Source of the DNA: Mesorhizobium ciceri biovar biserrulae WSM1271
GTDB taxonomy: Bacteria; Pseudomonadota; Alphaproteobacteria; Rhizobiales; Rhizobiaceae
Assembly: GCF_000185905.1 (NCBI RefSeq)
Contig: NC_014923.1
Location: forward strand, 2,131,501-2,195,500
DNA: 64,000 bases
Direction of reading: 5' to 3'
The position numbers and the translations under genes are program-made. The notes beneath the pieces were generated by a model. It had not been told where the DNA came from and searched no databases. It saw only the letters and a program-made list of their open reading frames with translations. Positions 19,000-28,601 of this stretch are shown here, in pieces (within the stretch, counting starts at the first letter, position 1; each line of letters begins with the position of its first letter).

Positions 19000-19959
19000 A
19001 TGAGCAAACCGAAGGTAATCGTTACCCGGCGCTGGCCGCATGAGGTCGAACAGCGCCTTGGCGACCATTTCGATGTCACGCTGAATGAAGCCGATCGGCC
19101 CTATGAGCAACAAGAGCTTCGCCAGGCCCTGCTGCTTGCCGATGCCGTGCTGCCGACCGTAACCGACCGGCTTGGCGCGGATCTCTTTGCAGGCGGGGTC
19201 AGGGCAAGAATACTTGGCAATTTCGGTGTCGGCTTCAACCACATCGACATTGCCGCTGCCAGCGCAGCAGGGCTGATCGTCACCAACACGCCCGCCGTGT
19301 TGACCGATGCCACCGCCGATCTCGCCATGACGCTGCTTTTGATGTGCGCGCGCCGTGCCGGAGAGGGCGAGCGCGAGCTGCGCTCCGGCAAATGGACCGG
19401 CTGGCGGCCGACGCATCTCTGCGGCACCCAGGTCAGCGGCAAGACCGTCGGCATCATCGGCATGGGAAGGATCGGCCAGGCCATGGCCAGGCGCTGTCAC
19501 TTCGGCTTCGGCATGGAGGTCGTCTTCTTCGACAGCCAGCCGGTTCCCCATCCCGGCATGCCGGCGCGGCAGCTGGCGACTGTGGACGAGGTGCTGGCGG
19601 CCTCGGATTTCGTGTCGCTGCATTGTCCGGGCGGTGGCGAAAACACCTGCCTCATCAACGAACGCCGTCTTGCCCGCATGAAGAAATCAGCCTTCCTGAT
19701 CAACACCGCGCGTGGCGATGTGGTGGATGAGGACGCACTGGTCCAGGCGCTGCGTGAGCGTCGGATTACTGGTGCCGGGCTCGACGTGTTCGAGACGGAG
19801 CCGTCTGTGCCGCGCGCCTTGACGGAGCGTGAAGATGTCGTGCTGCTGCCCCATCTGGGTAGCGCCACCAGCGAAACGCGCATCGCAATGGGCATGCGGG
19901 TGATCGACAATCTGTCGGCCTTCTTCGAAGGCCGCACCCCGCCTGACGCAGTGAACTAG
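19000..19959 (+). CDS. Hydroxypyruvate/glyoxylate reductase (D-2-hydroxyacid dehydrogenase)
   Basis: 319-residue NAD(P)-dependent enzyme. The nucleotide-binding Rossmann motif is GIIGMGRIGQAMARR (residues about 148-162). Catalytic Arg, Glu and His lie in NTARGDVVDEDAL, DVFETEP and LLPHLGSAT. Placed between serine-glyoxylate aminotransferase and GlyA, it most likely reduces hydroxypyruvate to D-glycerate, the serine-cycle step encoded by hprA in methylotrophs; glyoxylate reduction is an alternative. The frame is open far upstream, but ATG 19000 follows GAGAGGATCG and gives the family's usual length. Confidence 0.9.
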   Translation: MSKPKVIVTRRWPHEVEQRLGDHFDVTLNEADRPYEQQELRQALLLADAVLPTVTDRLGADLFAGGVRARILGNFGVGFNHIDIAAASAAGLIVTNTPAVLTDATADLAMTLLLMCARRAGEGERELRSGKWTGWRPTHLCGTQVSGKTVGIIGMGRIGQAMARRCHFGFGMEVVFFDSQPVPHPGMPARQLATVDEVLAASDFVSLHCPGGGENTCLINERRLARMKKSAFLINTARGDVVDEDALVQALRERRITGAGLDVFETEPSVPRALTEREDVVLLPHLGSATSETRIAMGMRVIDNLSAFFEGRTPPDAVN

Positions 19960-20037
19960 CTCCCCGTTTCAGTTCCAACACCAGGCATGGCGACGCCGAA
20001 AACCGTGTCCGCCTTTTGCCGCCAGGAGACGAGCAGA

Positions 20038-21312
20038 ATGACCGGCTTTTTCCAGAGGAACCTCAAGCTCCAGGATGCGGTGGTCGCCGATGCGATTGCA
20101 CGCGAGATGGGCCGGCAGCGGTCCGAAATCGAGCTGATCGCATCCGAAAATATCGTTTCGCCGGCTGTGCTGGAGGCACAAGGCTCGGTGATGACCAACA
20201 AATATGCCGAGGGCTATCCGGGGCACCGCTACTACGGCGGCTGCCAATATGTCGATCTGGCCGAAGCGGCTGCCATCGACAGGGCCTGCCGGCTGTTTGG
20301 CGCGGCGCACGCCAATGTGCAGCCGCATTCCGGCGCCCAGGCCAACGGCGCGGTGATGCTCGCCATGCTGAAGCCGGGCGACACCTTCATGGGTCTGTCG
20401 CTCGCCGCCGGCGGGCATCTGACGCACGGTGCCCGGCCGACACTGTCGGGAAAATGGTTCAACGCCGTGCAATACGGCGTGCGCCAGAGCGACTGCCTTA
20501 TCGACTATGAGGAGCTGGAGGCCAAGGCGCGGGAAACACGGCCAAAGCTGATTATCGCGGGTGGATCGGCCTATCCGCGCATCATCGACTTCAAGCGCAT
20601 CCGGGCGATCGCCGATGCCGTCGGCGCGCTGATGATGGTCGACATGGCGCATTTCGCCGGCCTGGTCGCCGGCGGCGTGCATCCCAACCCGGTCGAGGTC
20701 GCCGATATCGTCACCACCACGACGCACAAGACGCTGCGCGGCCCGCGCGGCGGTATGATCCTGACCAACAACCAGGACATCGCCAAGAAGCTGAATTCGG
20801 CGGTGTTCCCTGGCCTGCAGGGAGGCCCGCTGATGCATGTCATTGCTGCCAAGGCCGTTGCCCTGGGTGAAGCCTTGGAGGACGGGTTCAAGACCTATGC
20901 CCGGCAGATGGTGGCGAATGCCAGAAAGCTGGCCGCGACGCTTGGCGAGCGCGGATTCGACATTGTCTCCGGCGGAACCGATACGCATCTGCTGCTGGTC
21001 GACCTGCGCGGCAAGGGCCTGTCCGGCAAGGACGCGGAGGAGGCGTTGGGCAGGGCAGGGCTGACCTGCAACAAGAACGGCATTCCTTTCGATCCGGCGC
21101 CGCCTGCCGTCACCTCCGGTATACGGCTGGGCACACCGGCCGCCACCACGCGCGGTTTCGGCGAGGGCGAGTTTGCCCGTGTCGGCAATCTCATAGCCGA
21201 CGTGCTGGATGCGGTCGGAACGCAATGGGGCGCCGAACAGGAGAAGGCGGCTCGGCGGTCGGTCGAGGAGCTTTGCGAGGCATTCCCGATCTACGAGCCC
21301 AGACCCGGTTGA
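20038..21312 (+). CDS. glyA: Serine hydroxymethyltransferase
   Basis: 424-residue PLP enzyme interconverting glycine plus methylene-THF and serine plus THF. Key features: [20 protein letters not shown] near the N-terminus, the [10 protein letters not shown] segment, and the PLP lysine in [17 protein letters not shown] 20038 is chosen because AGGAG precedes it and it gives the family N-terminus; a 17-codon upstream extension is possible. Rhizobia usually carry a separate housekeeping glyA, so this copy is probably dedicated to C1 assimilation with the flanking serine-cycle genes (inference). Confidence 0.95.
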   Translation: MTGFFQRNLKLQDAVVADAIAREMGRQRSEIELIASENIVSPAVLEAQGSVMTNKYAEGYPGHRYYGGCQYVDLAEAAAIDRACRLFGAAHANVQPHSGAQANGAVMLAMLKPGDTFMGLSLAAGGHLTHGARPTLSGKWFNAVQYGVRQSDCLIDYEELEAKARETRPKLIIAGGSAYPRIIDFKRIRAIADAVGALMMVDMAHFAGLVAGGVHPNPVEVADIVTTTTHKTLRGPRGGMILTNNQDIAKKLNSAVFPGLQGGPLMHVIAAKAVALGEALEDGFKTYARQMVANARKLAATLGERGFDIVSGGTDTHLLLVDLRGKGLSGKDAEEALGRAGLTCNKNGIPFDPAPPAVTSGIRLGTPAATTRGFGEGEFARVGNLIADVLDAVGTQWGAEQEKAARRSVEELCEAFPIYEPRPG

Positions 21313-21631
21313 CCGTCCGGGGAGCGCGCCACAGGCAGATACATGGCTGCCGCGGACAGGGCATTAGCCACAGATATGGTTTTGCGTAGCAGCGCCATTC
21401 GTGACGAGTTGCGCCTGTCCTAACGTCATCGCGAAATCACCGCATACATCCACCGCCAAGTTTGTCGTCCGAGCCATTTTGCAAGCAATTTCCGTCGATT
21501 GACGGAAGTGGCGCCTTCGGCTGCGGACGGCAGGAGGAGCTTGGATCCATGGGTGCGGCGTTTTCCGGGGAGCGGGTTGCCAGCCTCGAAAGATACCCTG
21601 GCTTTTTTTGATCTTTTGAATGGAGAGGAAA
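21313..21631. other. 319-base region upstream of the porin gene
   Basis: Presumed porin promoter and long 5' leader. I see no clear terminator for the serine-cycle operon. A 20-codon frame (21549-21611) preceded by AGGAGGAG ends 20 bases before the porin start and could be a leader peptide or chance. The gap has a T-tract (21603-21609) at the end of that frame. Confidence 0.4.
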
Positions 21632-22819
21632 ATGAACATCAAGAGCCTTCTTTTCGGCTCAGCTGCGGCTCTGATCGCAGTTTCCGGTGCGCGCGCCGCC
21701 GACGCCGTCGTTGTCGCCGAGCCGGAACCCGCTGAATACGTCAAGATCTGCGACGTCTACGGCGCTGGTTACTTCTACATCCCCGGCACCGAAACCTGCC
21801 TGCGCATCGGCGGCTATGTCCGCTACGACGTCGGCGTGGGTGATGCCGGTTCGTTCGATGGCGTCAATCACGTTCCTGACAGCATGGGCGAAGGCGACCA
21901 CTCGACCTACTGGAAGAATGCCCGCTTCAACCTGAAGACCTGGACCGGCCAGGAAACCGAACTCGGCACGTTGAAGACCTACACCGAGACCCGCTTCAAC
22001 TTCGGCAACAGCTTCGGCGACTATGCCAACCAGGCCACGACCAACGACAGCCGCAACAACTGGCAGGCCCGCAACACGGGCATTACGCTGAACTTCGCCT
22101 GGATCCAGATCGGTGGTCTGCGCGTCGGTAAGGACGACCCGGCCTTCGACACCTTCATCGGTTACGCCGGCAACGTCATCAACGACACGATCGTCCCCTA
22201 TGGCGGCTTCGACAGCAACGTCGTCCAGTACTACTTCGACCTCGGCAACGGTTTGTCGGGCGTGGTTTCCCTCGAAGAAGGTAGCGGCAGCGCTGGCCCG
22301 ACCGGCGTCCCGCCTTTCGCGTACATCAGTTCGGGTTACGACACGATCGACAGCTATGTCCCGCATGTCGTCGGCGGCGTGAAGTACACGCAGGGCTGGG
22401 GCGCGATCACGGGCGTCGCTGCTTATGACAGCACCTTCGAAGAATATGCCGGCAAGGTTCGCTTGGACGTGAACGCTTCGAGCGCTCTGTCTCTGTTCTT
22501 GATGGCCGGCTACGGCACCGACAAGAACATCGACCGCAACTTCTATAAGCAGTGGGGCGGCAACTGGGCAGTCTGGGGAGGCGGCACCTACAAGTTCAAC
22601 GAGAAGACCTCGTTCAATCTCCAGGTTTCCGCTGACGATGACAAGAATTACGGTGTCGCGGCAAACGTTGCCTACGATGTCGTCCCCGGCTTCACGGTCA
22701 CGGCCGAAGTTGACTATAACCACGATGGCAAGTTTGGCCAGATTGACAACCGTAACTGGGTCGGCGCTACGAAAGAGAATAGTGTCGGCGGCCTCCTCCG
22801 CTTCCAGCGCGATTTCTAG
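21632..22819 (+). CDS. Outer-membrane porin, Omp2 family (alphaproteobacterial)
   Basis: 395-residue secreted beta-barrel. Signal peptide MNIKSLLFGSAAALIAVSGARA with cleavage after ARA (about residue 22). The mature protein begins with the acidic ADAVVVAEPEPAEYVKICD and then GAGYFYIPGTETCLRIGGYVRYD, the signature of the Porin_2 family of Rhizobiales, including its conserved cysteine pair. The C-terminus ends in the outer-membrane sorting residue Phe (LLRFQRDF). ATG 21632 follows GGAGAGG. Codon choice is strongly biased to C-ending codons, as expected for an abundant envelope protein. It allows diffusion of small hydrophilic solutes, possibly including the substrates of the neighbouring importers. 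Confidence 0.95.
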   Translation: MNIKSLLFGSAAALIAVSGARAADAVVVAEPEPAEYVKICDVYGAGYFYIPGTETCLRIGGYVRYDVGVGDAGSFDGVNHVPDSMGEGDHSTYWKNARFNLKTWTGQETELGTLKTYTETRFNFGNSFGDYANQATTNDSRNNWQARNTGITLNFAWIQIGGLRVGKDDPAFDTFIGYAGNVINDTIVPYGGFDSNVVQYYFDLGNGLSGVVSLEEGSGSAGPTGVPPFAYISSGYDTIDSYVPHVVGGVKYTQGWGAITGVAAYDSTFEEYAGKVRLDVNASSALSLFLMAGYGTDKNIDRNFYKQWGGNWAVWGGGTYKFNEKTSFNLQVSADDDKNYGVAANVAYDVVPGFTVTAEVDYNHDGKFGQIDNRNWVGATKENSVGGLLRFQRDF

Positions 22820-23281
22820 CGGATTGTTGTAGCACTTCGCCGAAATATACGAATGCTCGCTGGGCAAGCCGGCCCAGTGAGCTCATCGGGTGGCTCCTCT
22901 CAAAATGCTTGAGTCCGTACCTCCAGGACCGAAGCGCGCCGCCGATGCGAAGGGCGCCTTTGACCAAGGCGCCCTTCATTTCGGCTATGTCCACCAGTGT
23001 GATCCCACCCGAGTGACGACGACTGGCCAGCGCGGCTCGACGTCGATCTCGACAAGCCGTTGACCAGCGAGCGTTCAAGGGCGGCCTCTCTGGAGATCGC
23101 CTGGCGGATCGCCTCGGCTAGCCTGGGCCTGTGCGCGTGGAAGCATCGGTCTGCCGCCATGAGCAGGTTGATTGGCGGTATCTTGCGTCACGAGGCCATA
23201 GCTTCGACAATTGGAGACGCAGCCGGAACGCGGATCGACTTCATTTGCATGGCACCGGCAGTCTGACAGGGGGAAGCCGAT
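22820..23281. other. 462-base region between porin and AraC regulator
   Basis: Apart from the hairpin at 22949-22977 nothing with gene character is seen; the frames present are short and match no family I know. The final part must hold the promoter of the AraC-type regulator, with GGGGGAAG as its ribosome binding site just before 23282. Confidence 0.4.
22949..22977 (+). terminator. Hairpin downstream of the porin gene
   Basis: Perfect 12-bp stem GAAGGGCGCCTT/AAGGCGCCCTTC around loop TGACC, about 130 bases after the porin stop, followed by ATTT. It is likely the transcript end of the porin gene, although the T-run is short. Confidence 0.6.
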
Positions 23282-24073
23282 ATGCGCCTGCCACCGATCG
23301 ACCTTAGCCGCGAGAACACCTTCGGCGAACTAACCTATGAGAATGGCGGCGACTACGGGCCGATCGGTGGCGACTATCTGGCCTTCATGCTTGTCCACGT
23401 CGGATCCCTGACGCTCGAGGCGGATGACAGCGTCCTGCAACTGGAGGCAGGACAATGTGCTCTGTCGCTCACGCGTGATCGCTACATGACGTCGGTGGCG
23501 CCGGAAACGCTGACCCATGTCAGCTGGTGCGATGGCCGGCCGCAGAACGCGGCGTGGCTGTACAAGGAGCGCGAGAAGTTCGCGCCGTTCATCGTCGCCT
23601 CGCCGATGGTCCACACCCTCATGCAGTTGGGTGTTGATCTTGGCCTCGGCGAGCGTGGCGGCCGCAGTGGTGTTCGCGAGTCGCTGACCAACGCCTTGCT
23701 CCACGCCTTCATCTACGAGGCCGAGGTGATCGAGGCGGAGCGGCCGATCCCGCAGACGATCCTGCAGGCACGCCGTTTCCTCGAAGAGAACTTTGCCGCC
23801 GATCTGTCGATCGAGCGGGTGGCGCAGCAGGTGCGCGTCAGCCCGCAATATCTGGTCTCGGCGTTCAAGAAACATCTCGGCATGACGCCGGCCAAATATC
23901 TGTGGCGTTGCCGCCTCGATTACGGCACGCATCTGCTGCAGCGGACAGGACTGTCGATCAGCGAGATCGCCTACCAGGTCGGCTACAAGAACCCCTATCA
24001 TTTCTCGCGGCAGGTCAAGCTGGCGTTCGACTGTTCACCGACCGAACTCCGAGAGCAGAAGCGCAACGCCTGA
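23282..24073 (+). CDS. AraC-family transcriptional regulator
   Basis: 263-residue regulator with an N-terminal cupin-like sensor region (residues about 1-150, LEADDSVLQLEAGQCALSL) and a C-terminal pair of helix-turn-helix motifs: ADLSIERVAQQVRVSPQYL near 185 and LSISEIAYQVGYKNPYHFSR near 232, the latter being the classic AraC signature. It sits upstream of an oxygenase remnant and a BMP-type ABC importer in the same direction, so it may control this transporter or have controlled the lost oxygenase. The ligand is unknown. Confidence 0.92.
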   Translation: MRLPPIDLSRENTFGELTYENGGDYGPIGGDYLAFMLVHVGSLTLEADDSVLQLEAGQCALSLTRDRYMTSVAPETLTHVSWCDGRPQNAAWLYKEREKFAPFIVASPMVHTLMQLGVDLGLGERGGRSGVRESLTNALLHAFIYEAEVIEAERPIPQTILQARRFLEENFAADLSIERVAQQVRVSPQYLVSAFKKHLGMTPAKYLWRCRLDYGTHLLQRTGLSISEIAYQVGYKNPYHFSRQVKLAFDCSPTELREQKRNA

Positions 24074-24311
24074 TGGTTGCCCACGTGCCTCCGGGTGACG
24101 AGGCAAGCATTGCCTCCAGAACCGGGCGGGTGAACTGGCGATATGCTTTCCTCAAGAGCGGACATGGCGGTTTTCCAGGCACAAATGAATTGTCGGGCAA
24201 TCAGGGTTGATCCGGCGTCAGGCAACGGACCGATGTCTTGCAACCTGGTTGCCGGTCGCGCCTTGGCCAGATCCGTTCACCGACAACAGACATTCCAGGC
24301 TGGACAGCACC

Positions 24312-24573
24312 ATGAGCAATTTCTCTCATCTCGATCCCGTTGCGCTCAACGACTGGCATGTCGTCGCCTGTGTCGAGGAGGCGATTTCATCAGACCATCC
24401 TGGGTCAGGACAAGCCGATCCTGGAGAATCAGGTTCCGAAGAGGCTGCCGCTGGATTCCCGTTCCGAGGTGCCGATCCGCGCCGACGCCGCGTCGGCCGC
24501 CTACCGCCGCTGGCTGCGCGAAAGGGGCCTGCGTTATGGCGTCGTGGCCGGCAACGGTATCGGCGCACACTAG
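24312..24573 (+). pseudogene. Remnant of a Rieske-less oxygenase subunit (internal deletion)
   Basis: The first 24 codons (MSNFSHLDPVALNDWHVVACVEEAI) match the start of the two oxygenase genes at 35.3-37.1 kb. Around base 24384 the sequence jumps, in another frame, to the family C-terminus: FHQTILGQDKPILENQVPKRL then SAAYRRWLRERGLRYGV, ending at the TAG at 24571. About 210 codons, including the iron-ligand region, are missing and the join shifts the frame, so no functional protein is expected. It is a third, decayed member of the family encoded intact 11 kb downstream, and shows that this area once held another demethylase subunit. Confidence 0.85.
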
Positions 24574-24582
24574 AGCCGGATT

Positions 24583-24607
24583 ATTTCAGGTCGAATCGAC
24601 CTGAAAT
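24583..24607. repeat. 25-bp palindrome in intergenic repeat
   Basis: ATTTCAGGTCGA, a single central A, then the exact reverse complement. It lies just after the oxygenase remnant and before another structured repeat, forming part of a composite intergenic element in this 379-base gap. Confidence 0.65.
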
Positions 24608-24633
24608 CGGAATCCGCCTCTAGATCAAAGAGA

Positions 24634-24708
24634 TAGAGCATGATGTCTGGACAAACGGTTTCCGTTTGTCCGTGAAAACCGCTTCACACTTTTCGGCACT
24701 ATGCTCTA
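24634..24708. repeat. Dispersed structured intergenic repeat, copy 1
   Basis: Outer inverted repeat TAGAGCAT/ATGCTCTA encloses an inner hairpin GGACAAACG/CGTTTGTCC and the block GAAAACCGCTTCACACTTTTC. The latter block recurs in related form near 38945-38980, 48375-48412 and 51970-52010. It is a multi-copy intergenic element of the kind common in Mesorhizobium chromosomes. The rest of the 24574-24952 gap shows no gene and presumably holds the importer promoter. Confidence 0.7.
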
Positions 24709-24952
24709 GTCATGGGCGCATTTTCGGACATGATTAATTGTGGATATGCGCGAAAGAAATCGCAGCCATTGTTAGCCGACCTTCGCCGTGGAAGTTTCGG
24801 ACCTAAGCCGGAAGACCGGCTGCCAACAACGCCATGGGGACGTTGTCCAGGCGATCGCCGCCTCCAAGTAGGCAACCGGAAAAGACAAGAACATCCGGAT
24901 GACGACAGGGCGGCATTGGACAGTTCTCGGACTGGAATGAGAGGATCAAGCG

Positions 24953-25972
24953 ATGACGAATACCATTACGCGACGCACGGCAATCCTGGGCACGGCGGGC
25001 GCCCTGCTTCTGTCGGGGCTTGTACGCTCATTCGCGGATGTCCCAAAGACGCTGAAACTGGCTGTTATCCTGCAGGACCTGCCTGACGTCGGCTGGGACC
25101 GGACACTGCTCGACGCGCTTGAGCAACTGAAACAGGAAAGGCCCGAGGGGCTGGAGATTGCATGGGAACATACCGATCCGCTGTACGGAGACGATGCTGA
25201 GAACGCCATGCGTTTCTACGCAGAGAGTGGTGAATACGACATCATCTGGGGCCATGGCACCTATTCGGACCAGGTCCAGAAGCTGAGTGTCGAGTTCCCC
25301 GACCTGATGTTTGTTGTCACCGGCTCCGGCAATCACCCAGCCGGGCCAAATCAATACTGGATCTACAAGCGGCTGCATGAGCCTTCCTACCTGCTTGGGA
25401 TGCTGGCTGGCCATACCACCAAGACAGGCATGGTTGGCATCGTCGGCACCTTTCCAGCCAATGACGTCAACGACCAGATCAATGCGTTCTTCGAGGGTGC
25501 AAAGTCGATCAGGCCGGACATCCAGCATCGGCTTTCGTTCATCGGCTCGTGGTCCGACAATGCGCTGGCGGCTGAGCATGCCAATGTGCAGATCGCGGCC
25601 GGCGCCGACGTCGTTTTCATGCTGACCGACAATTTCAAGCCCTGCCAGGAGCACAAGATCATGTGCTTCGCCAACATCAACGACCAGAGCAAGGTCGCGC
25701 CCGACGCCATTGCGTCCAGCGCCATCATCAGCTGGAAGCCCGATCTCAACTGGATCATCGGCGAATGGCTGAAACACAAGGCCGGTGCGCAATTCAATGG
25801 CAACGCCGAACCGAAATGGTTTTCGATGGCCGAAGGCGGCACCGACATCGCACCCTATCATGATTTCGACGGCAAGATCCCGCAGGCGGTGAAGGGCGAA
25901 ATATCTGCCAAGCGGCAGGAGATTCTTTCCGGCAAGTTTGTCGTTCCGCTCAACACCGCCGAGGTGAAGTAA
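24953..25972 (+). CDS. BMP-family ABC importer substrate-binding protein (importer A)
   Basis: 339-residue periplasmic protein of the basic membrane protein (PnrA/BMP) family. The N-terminus has a twin-arginine-like signal (TRRTAILGTAGALLLSGL) with likely cleavage near residue 29. The mature part has the family pattern: DVGWDRTLLDALEQL, the DIIWGHGTYSDQV segment, LGMLAGHTTKTGMVGIVG and a late DFDGKIP. It is followed by ATPase and two permease genes, making a complete importer. The family binds nucleosides, purine-like molecules and some other compounds. Proximity to the demethylase genes suggests a methylated purine-like ligand, but that is inference. Confidence 0.92.
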   Translation: MTNTITRRTAILGTAGALLLSGLVRSFADVPKTLKLAVILQDLPDVGWDRTLLDALEQLKQERPEGLEIAWEHTDPLYGDDAENAMRFYAESGEYDIIWGHGTYSDQVQKLSVEFPDLMFVVTGSGNHPAGPNQYWIYKRLHEPSYLLGMLAGHTTKTGMVGIVGTFPANDVNDQINAFFEGAKSIRPDIQHRLSFIGSWSDNALAAEHANVQIAAGADVVFMLTDNFKPCQEHKIMCFANINDQSKVAPDAIASSAIISWKPDLNWIIGEWLKHKAGAQFNGNAEPKWFSMAEGGTDIAPYHDFDGKIPQAVKGEISAKRQEILSGKFVVPLNTAEVK

Positions 25973-26004
25973 GACACATCAACCAGGCAGCCCGGTGCGA
26001 CCCA

Positions 26005-27528
26005 ATGGAAGACCTGCTGAACGTTCAGAACCTTACCAAGCGATTTGGCAGCGTCATTGCCAATGACGGGGTTAATCTCGATATCCGCAAGGGTGAGATC
26101 CACTGCCTTTTCGGTGAAAACGGGGCAGGCAAGTCGACGCTGTCGTCCTGCCTCTACGGCTACTACAAAGCCGATAGCGGCGAGATACGCTTCAAGGGCG
26201 AGGTGGTGGAATTGAGCTCTCCCGCCGATGCCTTGCGGTTAGGCATCGGCATGGTTCACCAGCATTTCGTGCTGGTGTCGAACTTCACCGTGCTCGAAAA
26301 CATCATCGTCGGCAGTGCCGATGTCGGGTTGCTGCTGAGGAAGGCCGATGCCCGCCGCAGGGTTCTCGGCCTCTGCAGGGACTGCGGCATCGACATCGAC
26401 CTCGATCGCGAAATCTGGCAATTGTCGGTCGGTGAACAGCAATGGGTGGAAATCCTCAAAGCACTCTATTTCGGTGCCGAGCTGCTGATCCTGGACGAAC
26501 CGACGGCGGTCCTGACGCCGCAGCAATCCGACCAGCTCTTCGTCATCCTTGATGGGATGCGCAAGCGTGGATTGTCGATTGTCCTGATCAGTCACAAGCT
26601 GCGCGAGGTGATGCAATCCGACAGGGTCACCATCCTGCGCAAAGGCAAGGTCGTCGCTACGGTGGACACCGCCAATACGACAGCCGAGGCGATTACCGCC
26701 CTCATGGTCGGGCACAAGGTGACGAAAAACGTCAGGGACAATTCCGTCACGCCGGCGGGAGAAATCCTCTCGGTCGAAAAGGTGTCGGCGGTTGGCGAAT
26801 GGGGCGAGGATGTCCTCAAGGACGTGACGTTTACCGTCGCCGCCAACGAGGTTCTCGGGCTGGCTGGCGTTGCCGGCAACGGCCAGAAGGAACTGTTCGA
26901 GGTACTGATGGGAGTCCGCGCGCTTCAATCGGGCGGTTTCTCGCTGGAAGGAAGCCCGGTCACCGCGCCGACGTCTCGCCAGATTCTCGACAGCGGCGTG
27001 GGTTTCATTCCGGACGATCGTTTCCTCGAAGGGTTGATCCCGGAGTTCGGAACCGCCGAAAACCTTGTCCTCGGCTGGCAGCGATCGCCGGAATATTGTC
27101 GTGGTCCGTTCCTCGATCGCCGCAAACTGGCTGAGTTGGCGAGGCGCAAGATCGACGAATACAAGGTCGCGACCGCCTCGGCGGACCTCCCGGTGGAGCG
27201 ACTGTCGGGGGGCAACGCGCAGCGTGTCATTCTTGCCCGCGAGTTCCAGCATGCGCGGCGGCTGTTGCTGGCCAACCAGCCGACGCGAGGGCTCGACGTT
27301 GCGGCCTCCGAATTCGTCTACGAGAAAATCCTGGAAAAGCGGGCCGCGGGCTTTGCGATCCTCCTGGCCTCAGAGGAACTCGAAGACCTGCTGCGCCTTT
27401 GCGATCGCATAGCGGTCATGTTCAAGGGCCGGATCATGGGCATCGTGCGACCCGAGGAGACCAGCCTCCTCGAACTTGGAATGATGATGGCAGGCGATGC
27501 CAGCCAGCTTACGCAGGGAATTCAATGA
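26005..27528 (+). CDS. ABC importer ATPase with two nucleotide-binding domains (importer A)
   Basis: 507-residue sugar/nucleoside-type tandem ATPase. Domain 1: Walker A FGENGAGKST (near 38), signature LSVGEQQWVEILKAL, Walker B LLILDEPTAVLTPQQ. Domain 2: degenerate Walker A LAGVAGNGQKELFEV (near 292), signature LSGGNAQRVILAREF, Walker B LLLANQPTRGLD. The asymmetry, with a weak second site, is normal for this family (RbsA, XylG, YufO). Its stop overlaps the next permease start (ATGA), and it energises the BMP-family importer to which the adjacent genes belong. Confidence 0.95.
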   Translation: MEDLLNVQNLTKRFGSVIANDGVNLDIRKGEIHCLFGENGAGKSTLSSCLYGYYKADSGEIRFKGEVVELSSPADALRLGIGMVHQHFVLVSNFTVLENIIVGSADVGLLLRKADARRRVLGLCRDCGIDIDLDREIWQLSVGEQQWVEILKALYFGAELLILDEPTAVLTPQQSDQLFVILDGMRKRGLSIVLISHKLREVMQSDRVTILRKGKVVATVDTANTTAEAITALMVGHKVTKNVRDNSVTPAGEILSVEKVSAVGEWGEDVLKDVTFTVAANEVLGLAGVAGNGQKELFEVLMGVRALQSGGFSLEGSPVTAPTSRQILDSGVGFIPDDRFLEGLIPEFGTAENLVLGWQRSPEYCRGPFLDRRKLAELARRKIDEYKVATASADLPVERLSGGNAQRVILAREFQHARRLLLANQPTRGLDVAASEFVYEKILEKRAAGFAILLASEELEDLLRLCDRIAVMFKGRIMGIVRPEETSLLELGMMMAGDASQLTQGIQ

Positions 27529-28601
27529 TTTCATTTCAACGACGCTCGGGCAGCAGCCTGGGATGGAACGTCGTCTGCTATTCGGCGGCGATATCAGGTG
27601 CTCTCCTGGCTTCCGCTGTTTTGCTGAGGCTTTCCGGCGGCGATCCTGCAAGGGCCTTCACGGCCCTGATCGTCGGCGCATTCGGCAGCCAAGGCGCATT
27701 GCTCGGTTCGCTGGCGAAGGCGACCCCGCTGTTGCTTGTCGGGCTGGGCACGGTGTTCGCATTCAGGGCCAAGATCTGGAACATCGGCCAGGAGGGGCAG
27801 GTGTTCGCCGGCGCGATGGCCGCCTATTGGGTGAGTTTCTGGATAGCGCCATTGCCAGGCTGGCTGGCCGTCTGCACACTCGCGCTGGCCGGAATGGCGG
27901 GCGGCGGCGTGCTCGGCCTGTTGGCCGGCGCACTGAAAACCAGGTTCGGCACCAGCGAGATCATTTCGACGGTGATGCTGAATTACGTCGTCATGTACCT
28001 GCTCGCCTACCTTCTCGATGGCGGCCCCTGGATGGCGACAGGCGTGACCGTATCCTATCACCAGTCGCCGCCCATCGATCCAAGTCTGGAGTGGCCGATC
28101 CTCTTGGCTGTTGGGGCGGGAAAGCTGCATGTCGGCTTCCTGTTCGCTCTCGCCGCCTCGGCATTCGCAGCGGTGCTGCTCGACAAGACGTCGCTGGGCT
28201 ACGAAATCCGCGCGTTCGGCTCAAACCCGACCGCGCTGACGTTTCGCGGCACCAATGTGCGCCGGCTTCTGCTGACCGTCATGCTGATGTCGGGGGCCCT
28301 GGCGGGACTGGCTGGCGCCGGCGAGCTTTTCGGTGTCTCGCACCGGCTGCGTGCCGAGACGCTGCTTGGCATCGGCAGTTCGGGGATCGTCGTTGCCATG
28401 GTGGGAGGACTGCGCCCGAGCGGCGTGATGATCGCCGCCCTGTTCTTCGGCGCGCTGGAAAGCGGCACGATCTACATGCGGCTGAAGAGTGGCACGCCGG
28501 CAGGCCTGGTGTCGGCGATGGAAGGGCTGGTGCTTTTGTTCTTTCTCAGTGCCGCCGTCGCAACGCGCCTTCAGATCGTGAGGAGGGAAGTCCATGCTTG
28601 A
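27525..28601 (+). CDS. ABC importer permease 1 (importer A)
   Basis: 358-residue integral membrane protein of the BPD_transp_2 family. The family segment AFRAKIWNIGQEGQVFAGAMAA is present after the second hydrophobic stretch and TSEIISTVMLNYVVMYLL in the middle. I start at ATG 27525, overlapping the ATPase stop by four bases; the frame extends upstream but only as shadow sequence. It overlaps the next permease by eight bases, so translation of the three membrane-complex genes is coupled. Confidence 0.93.
   Translation: MISFQRRSGSSLGWNVVCYSAAISGALLASAVLLRLSGGDPARAFTALIVGAFGSQGALLGSLAKATPLLLVGLGTVFAFRAKIWNIGQEGQVFAGAMAAYWVSFWIAPLPGWLAVCTLALAGMAGGGVLGLLAGALKTRFGTSEIISTVMLNYVVMYLLAYLLDGGPWMATGVTVSYHQSPPIDPSLEWPILLAVGAGKLHVGFLFALAASAFAAVLLDKTSLGYEIRAFGSNPTALTFRGTNVRRLLLTVMLMSGALAGLAGAGELFGVSHRLRAETLLGIGSSGIVVAMVGGLRPSGVMIAALFFGALESGTIYMRLKSGTPAGLVSAMEGLVLLFFLSAAVATRLQIVRREVHA

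Noticed and set aside
24574..24952. Insertion sequence next to the oxygenase remnant
   Set aside because: There are palindromes and a dispersed repeat but no transposase frame and no target-site duplication that I can see.
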